From NCBI RefSeq assembly GCF_001602095.1, contig NZ_CP014991.1:1364001-1428000 (forward strand): DNA of 64,000 nucleotides. The letters are read 5' to 3'. The notes under the pieces are model-generated. The model was not told where the DNA came from. It searched no databases and worked only from the letters and a program-made list of their open reading frames with translations. Of the stretch, positions 27,317 to 36,589 are shown one piece after another (position 1 is the stretch's first letter; each line of letters begins with the position of its first letter). The translations under genes and the position numbers were made by a program. This DNA is from Helicobacter himalayensis. GTDB taxonomy: Bacteria > Campylobacterota > Campylobacteria > Campylobacterales > Helicobacteraceae.

Positions 27317-29096
27317 CCCATTTTTCTCTATCATTATCCCCACTTACAATGTCGAGTGCTACATTGCAAGATGTTTAGAATCTTGCATAAATCAAACCTT
27401 TAGTGATATTGAGATTCTCGTTGTTGATGATTGCGGGAGTGATGATTCTATAAAAATCGCGCAGAGTTTTGCAGACAAAGATTCCAGAATCCGCATAATC
27501 CATAATCCTCGCAATCTCGGACTCTTTGGCGCACGACTAAGCGGAGAGAAAGAAGCAAGGGGGGAATATATCCTTCCGCTAGATTCTGATGATTATATCG
27601 AGCTATGTACCTGCAAAGTCCTCTACCGCGCGATTACACACACCAAAAAAGCACTCAATAATGTAAATTTTATCCCTAATCCTAACCTTGAAAATGTAAT
27701 TGGGGGGGGGGGCAATATGAGTAAAATCTCTATTGTTATCCCCACTTACAATGTCGAGCACTACATTGCAAGGTGTTTAGAATCTTGCATAAATCAAACC
27801 TTTAGTGATATTGAGATTCTCATTGTTGATGACTGCGGGAGTGATGATTCTATAAAAATCGCGCAGAGTTTTGCAGACAAAGATTCCAGAATCCGCATAA
27901 TCCACAACGCGCAAAATCTAGGAACATTCAACGCTAGATTGGAGGGCATAAAGCACGCTTTAGGGGAATATCTACTATTTTTAGATGCTGATGATTATTT
28001 AGAGTTAAACGCGTGCGAGATGGCGTGGGGGAAAGTGGCTGGTCTTGCGAAAAAGGAATTGAGGCAAAATACAGAATCTAGCCAAAGTATGATGGCTGAT
28101 ATTATCCATTTTAAGGCGCATTATTTAGGAGACAAAAACGCGGGTTTTGTGGAAAACTGCAAACATAAGCTTCGCTATCTTTTGCCCACATGCTTTTCGC
28201 GCGCTCCACTTCAAAATGAACAAATCGCGTATAATTTTTTCCTTAAAAGCAAGCAGTTTCCCAAATTCACCCTTTGGGATAAATGCTACAAGACAAGCTT
28301 GCTTAGGCAAAGTGCGATGTATATTGAGCATATCACAAATCCGCTGACGATGGCAGAAGATATGCTGAAGTTTTTTGTCATCGCAAACCTTGCAAAAAGC
28401 TATGTGAGCGTTAATAAGCGACTTTATTTCTACGCACTAAATTCCACTTCTGCTACGCAAAATACGCGTAATACGCACAAAAAAATCGATGATATGTGTT
28501 TCATAGCGCAATATTTGCGGGATTTAAGCAAAGGTAGGCTAGCAATTACACTTAGCACAACATCAAATTTTTTAGAACCTATCGCAACGCGTATGAGTTA
28601 CAATCTTTGCGCGCTTATCGTGCTAGAGCTTAGAATCTGCCAAAAAGATGAAATCGCAAATGTTTTAGACGCGCTAGATTTTAACGCGTTTCAAACCTCC
28701 ACTCAAACTCTTGCGTCCCCACAAGGCAGTGAAATGCCAATAAGGGGGGGGGGCAATGCAATGTTTAGAGAAGCAATACGCCAAACATATTGCGCTATTG
28801 CGTCTCAATGCGCACGCACTCCTTTATCGCAATCCGCGCACCCACGCCTCACGCGCACATTCTCACACTGCGCACGCTGGGCTTACCAACGCCTACAATC
28901 CGCGCGCAAAAATCTTTCTCAAGCTCGCGCGCTTCTTTGGCAAATCGCCTTATGTCGCATCGTGCATACTTTCGCTTATGTATTGGAATCGCGCTTTAAC
29001 CTATATGCGCTTGCTTGGATTTATCCTCACATTTGGCAAGGTGAAATTCTAAAATCTCGATTTTGCACCTCGATACCAGAGGTGCGCTGTGCGTAA
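27306..29096 (+). CDS. tandem GT2 glycosyltransferase fusion
   Basis: Two related GT2 N-terminal domains are joined by a poly-G tract. The first is a fragment (S-I-I-I-P-T-Y-N, D-S-D-D) stopping after about 130 residues. The second (27717 onward) has its own ATG, S-I-V-I-P-T-Y-N, D-D-C-G-S and D-A-D-D and looks complete. 27334-27502 and 27736-27904 are near-identical DNA. A second tract at 28744 precedes a tail that seems out of frame: the adjacent frame encodes a more natural basic and hydrophobic end, closing K-V-K-F at 29052. The current frame instead overlaps the next start by eight bases. A TTG at 27300 is an alternative start to the ATG at 27306. Confidence 0.75.
   Translation: MQHSPFFSIIIPTYNVECYIARCLESCINQTFSDIEILVVDDCGSDDSIKIAQSFADKDSRIRIIHNPRNLGLFGARLSGEKEARGEYILPLDSDDYIELCTCKVLYRAITHTKKALNNVNFIPNPNLENVIGGGGNMSKISIVIPTYNVEHYIARCLESCINQTFSDIEILIVDDCGSDDSIKIAQSFADKDSRIRIIHNAQNLGTFNARLEGIKHALGEYLLFLDADDYLELNACEMAWGKVAGLAKKELRQNTESSQSMMADIIHFKAHYLGDKNAGFVENCKHKLRYLLPTCFSRAPLQNEQIAYNFFLKSKQFPKFTLWDKCYKTSLLRQSAMYIEHITNPLTMAEDMLKFFVIANLAKSYVSVNKRLYFYALNSTSATQNTRNTHKKIDDMCFIAQYLRDLSKGRLAITLSTTSNFLEPIATRMSYNLCALIVLELRICQKDEIANVLDALDFNAFQTSTQTLASPQGSEMPIRGGGNAMFREAIRQTYCAIASQCARTPLSQSAHPRLTRTFSHCARWAYQRLQSARKNLSQARALLWQIALCRIVHTFAYVLESRFNLYALAWIYPHIWQGEILKSRFCTSIPEVRCA
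27702..27712 (+). repeat. 11-G tract joining two GT2 domains
   Basis: Flank is CAATATGAGTAA. With G11 the two GT2 parts are fused. With G10 the first ends at TGA overlapping the second ATG (ATGA), giving separate coupled proteins. With G12 it ends at TAA. Confidence 0.9.
28744..28753 (+). repeat. 10-G tract before GT2 C-terminus
   Basis: G10 gives an odd tail ending at 29096. G9 (or G12) enters the frame of the natural-looking C-terminus ending at 29052. G11 meets TAG within a few codons. Confidence 0.85.
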
Positions 29097-29991
29097 AATC
29101 TCTATTATCACAGCGACTTTTAACTCTGCAAAAACTCTATGCGCAACGTTAGATTCTGTGTTGAAGCAGGATTATACAAATATAGAGCATATTATCATTG
29201 ATGGCAAAAGTAGCGATAATACGCTTGCTATCGCACAAAGTTATAAAAAGCTTTATGCAAACAAGGGTTTTGAGTTTAAGATTTTTAGTGAGCGCGATAA
29301 TGGCATTTATGATGCGATGAATAAGGGCTTAGCCCGCGCCACCGGTGAGATAATAGGATTTTTAAATTCTGATGATTTTTTCGCAAGTAAATATATTGCA
29401 AGCCTCATTGCGTGGGGTTTTGCAAAGCCAACAAATGATATAGAAATAATTTACGCCAACATAAATTATGTAAATAATTCCTTGCAAACACAGAGAATCT
29501 TGCGCGGAAAACCTTTTAGCCCGCTTTCTTTCAAGCTAGGATTCCACCCACCACACCCTAGCTTTTATGCTAAAAAAGAATTGTTTGTGCGCTATGGGGG
29601 ATTTAAGCTTCAGTATAAAATCGCAAGTGACTATGAACTAATGCTGCGATTTTTGCAAAAATATCGCGCAAAAAGTCTCTATATCGATGAATGCTTTGTC
29701 AAAATGCGCTTAGGTGGCGCATCAAATGCAAGCGTGGCTAATATCTTGCGCGCGAATATGGAATGCTTTAAAAGTTGGCAAGAAAATGCTTTAAGCAAAT
29801 TTCCATTGTTTGTGGTTTTGAAACCATTGCATAAATGCTTTGATGTGTTTAAGAATCTGATAGATTCCAACAAGGGGGGGGGGCAATATGAAGTAATCCT
29901 TTGGCTTTCCCAAACACTGCCTTTTTCAATCAATCACAAAATAAATTTTTTACACTCCACATCACAGATGCAAGAGGTGCGCTGTGCGTAA
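29089..29991 (+). CDS. GT2 glycosyltransferase (WcaA-like)
   Basis: The 300-residue enzyme begins K-I-S-I-I-T-A-T-F-N, typical of GT2 enzymes near colanic-acid-type clusters, with the metal motif N-S-D-D-F-F and a catalytic region H-P-S-F-Y-A-K-K. The start is GTG at 29089, inside the stop region of the previous gene (GTGCGTAA overlap). A 10-G tract follows residue 261; the tail after it (Q-Y-E-V-I) ends in an identical GTGCGTAA overlap with the next gene. The sugar specificity is unknown. Confidence 0.85.
   Translation: MRKISIITATFNSAKTLCATLDSVLKQDYTNIEHIIIDGKSSDNTLAIAQSYKKLYANKGFEFKIFSERDNGIYDAMNKGLARATGEIIGFLNSDDFFASKYIASLIAWGFAKPTNDIEIIYANINYVNNSLQTQRILRGKPFSPLSFKLGFHPPHPSFYAKKELFVRYGGFKLQYKIASDYELMLRFLQKYRAKSLYIDECFVKMRLGGASNASVANILRANMECFKSWQENALSKFPLFVVLKPLHKCFDVFKNLIDSNKGGGQYEVILWLSQTLPFSINHKINFLHSTSQMQEVRCA
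29874..29883 (+). repeat. 10-G tract with stop-gate flank (GT2 gene)
   Basis: Followed by CAATATGAAGTAA. G10 passes through; G9 ends at M-K-stop; G11 ends at A-I-stop. The flank is the same as at 27232 apart from one base. Confidence 0.9.
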
Positions 29992-32032
29992 GGTGTATTT
30001 TTGGCTACTCGGAGAATGTGATTGTGAGAATCCAAGCGCGATAAAGGAAGAGCAAATCGCGCAGTGGGAGCGTGAGGGCATTGTAAAATATCTAGGCTTT
30101 AGCTCTGATGTGCGAGAAATAATCGCGCAAAGCTCGTGTGTCGTATTGCCTAGCTTTTATAAAGAAGGTGTCCCGCGCATTTTGCTAGAAGCTATGAGCA
30201 TGGGAAAACCCATCATCACAACAAATGTGAGTGGTTGCAAGGAATGTGCCAAGCCGCCCTTTGAAAATCTAAAAAATTTCACCCTTAGCGCAAACGCAAT
30301 CCTTATCCCAACAAAAGACTCTCACGCGCTCTATCAAGCCTGCGCCTATCTCGCACAAAACCCACTCAAAGCCTTGCATTTAGGGCAAAATGCGCGTGAG
30401 TATGTCATCGCTCGTTTTGAAATCTCACATATCATTAAGCACTACAAAAACGCCCTATTATCGCTGATGGCACAAAACACGCAAGAATTTGCAGAATCTC
30501 GCCATAGAATCCTAGATTCCCATCAATCAAAAAGCGTTGATTGTGCGCTTAAAGAAATAGAATCTACAAAGCCAAAACTCGCCTTTATCTCAAACACTAC
30601 GCAAGGTATGCTAAATTTTCGCCTTGAAGTGCTTGTAACATTGCAAAATATAGGCTATGAAATCCACATTCTCGCACCATTATTTGAAAACTCTAAAAAC
30701 ACAGAAAGCACGCAAGATACAAGAAACACAACCTCATCGCAGTTCAATAACGCAAGCAAGCATCTTTTGAAATATGACTTTAACTTGCACAATATCACCA
30801 TAGATTCTAAAGGGCTCAATCCCTTGCGCGACACTAAGTCGATGATTGAAATTTATCGCTTGCTTAAGAGTTTGCGCCCACAAATGATTTTTAACTACAC
30901 AATTAAGCCTGTGATTTATGGCTCTCTTGCGAGTAATATACTAAAAACCCCAAATATCGCGGTAATCACAGGGCTTGGGTATGTGTTTATAGGTGATGGG
31001 CTCAAAAAGCGTCTGTTGCGCGCGCTTGTGTGCAAAATGTATAAAATAGCGCTCAGAAAAACGACTCAAGTATGGTTTCTCAATCTCGATGACAAGGCAG
31101 AATTTTTAGCGCGCAAAATAATTGCACCAAATCGCGCATTTTTGCTTGATAGCGAGGGTGTGGATACAGAATTTTTCCATCCGAATTTTAAGACAGAATC
31201 CAAAGGGTTTAAAACAGAATCTAGCGCAAATTCTAAAGATTCTAAAAGATATTTCGCTAACGCTCAATATGACAAAACTAAGGCTTGTCATATTGAGCCC
31301 CCTTGTCATTCTGAGCCACTTTGTCATTCTGAGCGAAGCGAAGAATCCAAAGACCCTAAAGAGCCTTTTATCTTTTTGCTTGCTGCAAGAATGCTTTGGG
31401 ATAAGGGCGTGGGTGAATTTGTAGAAGCCGCGCGTATGCTAAAAAATGAGCTAGAAAATGCAATAAGGGGGGGGGGATATACAATAAGATTTTATCTTCT
31501 GGGCGCACAAAGCGCACAGAATCCAAGCGCGATAAAGGAAGAGCAAATCGCGCAGTGGGAGCGTGAGGGCATTGTAAAATATCTAGGCTTTAGCTCTGAT
31601 GTGCGAGAAATAATCGCGCAAAGCTCGTGTGTCGTATTGCCTAGCTATCGTGAGGGCGTGCCAATGAGCCTGCTAGAGGCAATGAGTATGGGTAAGCCCA
31701 TCATCGCAAGCAACGCGCCGGGTTGCAAAGAGGTAGTAATACAAGGACACAACGGCTTTTTGTGCGATACAAAAAGTGCGCAAAGCCTATATCTTGCTAT
31801 GCGCCTTATGCTTGCCTTAAGCAACGAACAAAGAACAATTTTAGGGGCGAACTCTCGCAAATTAGCCACTGCGCGCTATAACAAGCAAAAAATTATCGCG
31901 CATTATACAAATACGTTGGAAAATGCAATAAGGGGGGGGGGATATGAAGTAAAACCCCTTTTCCTCACATACCACTACCCTCTTTTATCTACTCTCACTC
32001 CTTGCAATAATCCTACACCTTTGGCTAGCTAA
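29984..32032 (+). CDS. composite GT4 glycosyltransferase: C-terminal fragment fused to a full enzyme
   Basis: The first 170 residues are a C-terminal GT4 domain without its N-terminal half (Y-K-E-G-V-P-R-I-L-L-E-A). From about residue 196 a complete GT4 starts (L-A-F-I-S-N-T-T-Q-G), with T-G-L-G-Y-V-F and Y-R-E-G-V-P-M-S-L-L-E-A. The 129-bp blocks 30027-30155 and 31518-31646 are identical, so the gene is a duplication product. The linker between Rossmann domains contains the translated dispersed repeat (C-H-S-E-R-S-E-E-S). Two 10-G tracts lie in the second copy. The GTG start overlaps the previous gene; the stop overlaps the next ATG as TAATG. Confidence 0.8.
   Translation: MRKVYFWLLGECDCENPSAIKEEQIAQWEREGIVKYLGFSSDVREIIAQSSCVVLPSFYKEGVPRILLEAMSMGKPIITTNVSGCKECAKPPFENLKNFTLSANAILIPTKDSHALYQACAYLAQNPLKALHLGQNAREYVIARFEISHIIKHYKNALLSLMAQNTQEFAESRHRILDSHQSKSVDCALKEIESTKPKLAFISNTTQGMLNFRLEVLVTLQNIGYEIHILAPLFENSKNTESTQDTRNTTSSQFNNASKHLLKYDFNLHNITIDSKGLNPLRDTKSMIEIYRLLKSLRPQMIFNYTIKPVIYGSLASNILKTPNIAVITGLGYVFIGDGLKKRLLRALVCKMYKIALRKTTQVWFLNLDDKAEFLARKIIAPNRAFLLDSEGVDTEFFHPNFKTESKGFKTESSANSKDSKRYFANAQYDKTKACHIEPPCHSEPLCHSERSEESKDPKEPFIFLLAARMLWDKGVGEFVEAARMLKNELENAIRGGGYTIRFYLLGAQSAQNPSAIKEEQIAQWEREGIVKYLGFSSDVREIIAQSSCVVLPSYREGVPMSLLEAMSMGKPIIASNAPGCKEVVIQGHNGFLCDTKSAQSLYLAMRLMLALSNEQRTILGANSRKLATARYNKQKIIAHYTNTLENAIRGGGYEVKPLFLTYHYPLLSTLTPCNNPTPLAS
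31467..31476 (+). repeat. 10-G tract inside GT4 catalytic domain
   Basis: Preceded by AAAATGCAATAA, as at 31932. At G10 the donor-binding half is in frame. G9 stops at TAA within a few codons; G11 reads about 25 codons and stops. This is a true on/off switch for the enzyme. Confidence 0.88.
31932..31941 (+). repeat. 10-G tract with stop-gate flank at GT4 end
   Basis: Preceded by AAAATGCAATAA and followed by ATATGAAGTAA. G10 runs on to the TAATG overlap with the next gene; G9 ends at D-M-K-stop; G11 ends at I-stop. Confidence 0.88.
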
Positions 32033-33168
32033 TGAAACCCAAATTGTTACTGCTCGCCTCAAGGTTTCCTTATCCACTTATTGGTGGAGACAGGATAAAG
32101 CTCTTTGCTACATTAGAGATTCTCTCTTGTAAATATGAAGTGTATTTTGTGCTTATCTCTCACACCGCCTTAAGCAAAGAGGACATAGCGCGTATTGAGC
32201 CATTATGCAAGGAATTAAAGATTTTTTACAAATCCAAATTCTCTTCTTACCTCAAGGCGTTTCGTGCGATTTTTAGTGGGGAAAGCCTGCAGGTGGGGTA
32301 TTATTACTTTAGTGATGTGGCACATTTTATAAATACACTTTTGCAAAAAGAACAAATTAATATTGCTATAAGTGTGCTTATCCGCACTGCCAAATATATG
32401 CTTGATAAAAACCTAGCAGTTAATATTGTTGATATTACAGATTCTATTGCCATTAACTATAAGCGATCTATGAAAAACACACAATCACTATTTTGGAAAT
32501 CCATCTATTTTATAGAATCTAGACGTCTGGCGCACTTTGAAACCAAATGCGTAGAAAGCTTTGATGCAAGCTTATTTGTAAATAAATTTGAAGCTCTAGC
32601 CTATAAAGATAAAGGCAATGCTATCCTTATACCTCACGGGAGCAATGAAGCACTTCTCAACTACACACCAAATACAAAAAAGCAAGCGCAATATAAAAAT
32701 GCAATTTGCTTTTTTGGCAAGATGGATTATCAACCAAATATCGATGCGTGTCTTTATTTCGCGCATAAAGTAATGCCGCTCTTAGCACAAAGCAAGCACA
32801 AATTCCGCTTTCTCATTATAGGAGCAAATCCTAGTGAAAAGATTCTCTCTTTACAAAGCACACAAACCCAAATACTTGGATTTGTGCAAGATCCTTATGA
32901 GATTCTAAGCAATGCACTTTGTATTGTAGCACCTATGCAAAGTGGTGGAGGAATCCAAAACAAAATCTTAGAATCCTTAGCTCTTGGGCAAATCGTAGTT
33001 ACTAATAATCTTGGAGCAAATCCAATCTACCAAGCTAAAGACAAGGAACATTTATTGCTGGCAAATACGCCACAAGAGTTTGCAGATGTAATCTTGCAAA
33101 TAGTAATCGCTTTGGTGGGTTGGTGCTTAATGCCACGATTTCACTTTTTGTGCATTGCACTATCATAG
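32032..33168 (+). CDS. GT4 glycosyltransferase with foreign C-terminal tail
   Basis: 378 residues. The N-terminus (L-A-S-R-F-P-Y-P-L-x-G-G-D-R-I-K) and the motif A-P-M-Q-S-G-G-G-I-Q-N-K-I-L-E resemble the Stp1-type sugar transferases of exopolysaccharide clusters. The last 20 residues or so read a shifted frame of the following heptose kinase, so a deletion has joined the two genes near 33100. The catalytic part appears complete. The ATG overlaps the upstream stop (TAATG). Confidence 0.8.
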   Translation: MKPKLLLLASRFPYPLIGGDRIKLFATLEILSCKYEVYFVLISHTALSKEDIARIEPLCKELKIFYKSKFSSYLKAFRAIFSGESLQVGYYYFSDVAHFINTLLQKEQINIAISVLIRTAKYMLDKNLAVNIVDITDSIAINYKRSMKNTQSLFWKSIYFIESRRLAHFETKCVESFDASLFVNKFEALAYKDKGNAILIPHGSNEALLNYTPNTKKQAQYKNAICFFGKMDYQPNIDACLYFAHKVMPLLAQSKHKFRFLIIGANPSEKILSLQSTQTQILGFVQDPYEILSNALCIVAPMQSGGGIQNKILESLALGQIVVTNNLGANPIYQAKDKEHLLLANTPQEFADVILQIVIALVGWCLMPRFHFLCIALS

Positions 33169-34054
33169 AGCGTGATGACAAAAAGATATATTTTGAAAGC
33201 ACAGATTCTAAACAATCCACCCTCCTCCCACTCTCAAACACACTCCCTTTAGAGGGTGATATGTTACTATATAAGGGCATTTATAATAGGCTTATGAATA
33301 TTGCCCCCCCCCCACTAGAGGTTTCTCGCTTTATACATACTCTGATGTGCCTAGTGGTAGCGGGCTTGGTGGTAGCTCTACACTTGTTGTGGCTATTATC
33401 AAGGCATTTAGTGAATGGCTCAACCTCCCACTTGGCGAGTATGATATAGCCAAACTTGCCTATGAAATAGAACGCGAGGATATAGGTATAGTAGGTGGGG
33501 CGCAAGATCAATATGCGGCTACTTTTGGTGGCTTTAACTTTATGGAATTCTACGAACAAAAACGCGTAATAGTCAATCCCTTACGCGTGAAAAACTATAT
33601 CATAAACGAACTTGAAGAATCTATGGTGCTGTATTTCACCAATATCACACGCAAAGCCTCTCTTATAGAAGAAGAGAAAAAATCCTGTCTCCAAAAAGAA
33701 CAATCCATGCTTGCTATGCATTCTCTTAAGCAAGATTGCCTAGAAATGAAAGAGGCATTGCTTAAAGGCGAAATCAAAAGGCTTGGATATATCCTTGGAA
33801 AGTCGTGGGAGCACAAAAAGCAAGTAACTAAAAATATTAGCAATAGCCATATTGAGCTAATCTATGATACTGCTATGCAAAATGGAGCATATAGCGGTAA
33901 AATTAGTGGGGCTGGTGGTGGTGGCTTTATGTTTTTCTTCACCCAACCACAAAACAAAAAGAATCTTATAGATGCGCTTGATATGCTAGATGGTAAGGTA
34001 GTGCCATTTAGCTTTGTTAAAGCAGGTATGCTTGGGTGGAGAATCTATGAATAA
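33105..34054 (+). pseudogene. hddA: D-glycero-D-manno-heptose 7-phosphate kinase, truncated and out of frame
   Basis: A GHMP kinase for GDP-heptose synthesis. The first part (F-G-G-L-V-L-N-A-T-I-S) is in one frame. After a 10-C tract the rest continues in another, with the ATP loop P-S-G-S-G-L-G-G-S-S, D-Q-Y-A-A and G-A-G-G-G-G-F-M. The roughly 27 N-terminal residues with the usual G-G-G-T-D are absent, replaced by the end of the upstream glycosyltransferase. Restoring the frame with C11 or C8 would still leave no proper start. The second part alone (from about 33347) lacks the N-terminus. It is judged non-functional here. Confidence 0.8.
33304..33313 (+). repeat. 10-C tract in hddA
   Basis: The current length puts the two halves of hddA in different frames; C11 or C8 would join them. 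The reverse complement has the same G-tract plus CAATAT flank as the glycosyltransferase tracts. Confidence 0.9.
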
Positions 34055-34805
34055 AAACTCCAAACAAATAGAGTGTATAATCCTAGCTGGTGGGCTTGGC
34101 ACACGATTACGAAGTATGATAGGGGACGAGATTCCAAAACCTATGGCTAAGATTAATGGCTTGCCATTTTTAGAGATTTTATTACATCAGTGCGCACAGA
34201 GTGGGTTGAAACATATCATATTAAGCACAGGATACAAGGCTGAGCGTATCAAGGAATATTTTGGAGCAAATTTTTTAGGTCTTACTCTTAGCTATTGTAG
34301 AGAATCTAGCCCACTTGGCACAGGTGGGGCAATCAAAAATGCCCTTTTATCTTGCGCTAGCAAATATGTCCTTGTGCTTAATGGCGATAGTTTTTTAGAT
34401 ATTAACTTAGGTGAATTTTTTATTCATACTAGCGCACAAATGCAGAAAGATAAAAGCCTGCTTTCTATGGCACTTAAAGCCCTAGAAAATACGCGTTATG
34501 GAGGAGTCAAGCTAGATTCTAAAGGTATTATTACACATTTTTCTCCCTGTGATTCAAACCTCATAAATGCTGGAATCTACTGCATAGATTCACATATTTT
34601 CAAAAATTTTGACTTAAATGAGTGCTTTAGCTTTGAGAAATTTATCCAAGAGCATTGCCCAGACATTAAGCCTTTGGGGTTTATCAAAGATTCAGAATTT
34701 ATTGATATTGGAGTGCCACAAGATTACACAAAAGCACAAAGATTTTTTGCAAATCTTAAAAACACAAAGTCTTTGTCTTGTTCTCATACTTTACTTAAAA
34801 ATTAA
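34047..34805 (+). CDS. hddC: D-glycero-alpha-D-manno-heptose 1-phosphate guanylyltransferase
   Basis: This 252-residue nucleotidyltransferase has the signature L-A-G-G-L-G-T-R-L-R and the lysine-containing P-K-P-M-A, then L-N-G-D-S-F for metal binding, and I-D-I-G-V-P near the end. It activates heptose 1-phosphate to GDP-heptose for surface glycan. The ATG at 34047 overlaps the hddA stop, as in functional hddAC pairs. With hddA broken, the pathway would need another kinase or would be inactive in this clone. Confidence 0.88.
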   Translation: MNKNSKQIECIILAGGLGTRLRSMIGDEIPKPMAKINGLPFLEILLHQCAQSGLKHIILSTGYKAERIKEYFGANFLGLTLSYCRESSPLGTGGAIKNALLSCASKYVLVLNGDSFLDINLGEFFIHTSAQMQKDKSLLSMALKALENTRYGGVKLDSKGIITHFSPCDSNLINAGIYCIDSHIFKNFDLNECFSFEKFIQEHCPDIKPLGFIKDSEFIDIGVPQDYTKAQRFFANLKNTKSLSCSHTLLKN

Positions 34806-34815
34806 AGAGGAGAGT

Positions 34816-34885
34816 TAGGCGAACTCGCGGAATTAGCCACTGCGCCAAACAAGCAAAAAATTATCACGCATTTATTAAATATGCT
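34816..34885 (+). pseudogene. relic of a GT4 C-terminus
   Basis: About 70 bases resemble 31848-31915 (the words AATTAGCCACTGCGC and AACAAGCAAAAAATTAT) with several indels. This is the last fragment of a deleted or recombined copy of the GT4 gene and marks an old end of the duplicated block. Confidence 0.7.
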
Positions 34886-34907
34886 AAAAACCACCCTATA
34901 AAATCCC

Positions 34908-35246
34908 TTAATTTTTCAGCACTGCGCTTACACGCGCTAAAGAATCCCTTTGTGCCAACGATAAGCGCACTATGGAATCTTCTATCCCACCCAAAGAATG
35001 TGGCACACTCGCCTTAAGGCACACCATATCAAGCGCACCCATCTCCACACGCTCCCCGCCCACTTCAAACCAAATATTCCCGCAAAGCACCTGCACGCTA
35101 ATATCAAAAGGTGCTTTATGCTCTTTCATCACACCATTTTTCGCAAGCAAAATCTGTATCTCTTTTGCGTTAGAATTCTGCACTAGCACCTGCACTTTCA
35201 CGCCATCTTTTTCAAACGCACCTTCACTCCATCGCACAATCTCCAT
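34908..35246 (-). CDS. small cupin-domain protein
   Basis: 112 residues forming one cupin barrel: V-L-C-G-N-I-W-F-E-V-G-G-E followed by L-K-A-S-V-P-H-S-L-G-G. Only one clear histidine of the usual metal site is seen, so metal binding is uncertain. The ATG at 35246 with GGAG upstream is preferred over the extended frame to 35393, which runs into the tRNA. Function unknown. Confidence 0.75.
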   Translation of the reverse strand: MEIVRWSEGAFEKDGVKVQVLVQNSNAKEIQILLAKNGVMKEHKAPFDISVQVLCGNIWFEVGGERVEMGALDMVCLKASVPHSLGGIEDSIVRLSLAQRDSLARVSAVLKN

Positions 35247-35360
35247 AATCCACTCCTTAAATGTTTTTACAAATACAACAACGCGCGCTAACTTTAGAAA
35301 AAACAATAAAATATAGTAATTGGTAATTTTTACGACTTGTAGTTTGTAGAAAATTGCAAA

Positions 35361-35436
35361 TGGTGGCTTGAGGCGGAATCGAACCACCGACACGAAGATT
35401 TTCAGTCTTCTGCTCTACCGACTGAGCTATCAAGCC
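35361..35436 (-). tRNA. tRNA-Phe (GAA)
   Basis: 76 bases on the minus strand. The acceptor stem GGCTTGA pairs with TCAAGCC, the D arm has AGCTCAGT, the anticodon loop is CTGAAAATC (anticodon GAA), and the T loop is GGTTCGATTCC. The 3' CCA is encoded. Confidence 0.97.
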
Positions 35437-35483
35437 AAAAAGAAGCGCGATTATAGAATCTAATGCTTAAAATTACGCTTAAA

Positions 35484-36582
<1,099 letters not shown>

Positions 36583-36589
36583 TTAAATG

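Noticed and set aside
35361-35436. tRNA-Phe as an island attachment site
   Set aside because: No integrase, no duplicated tRNA end, and housekeeping genes follow on one side.
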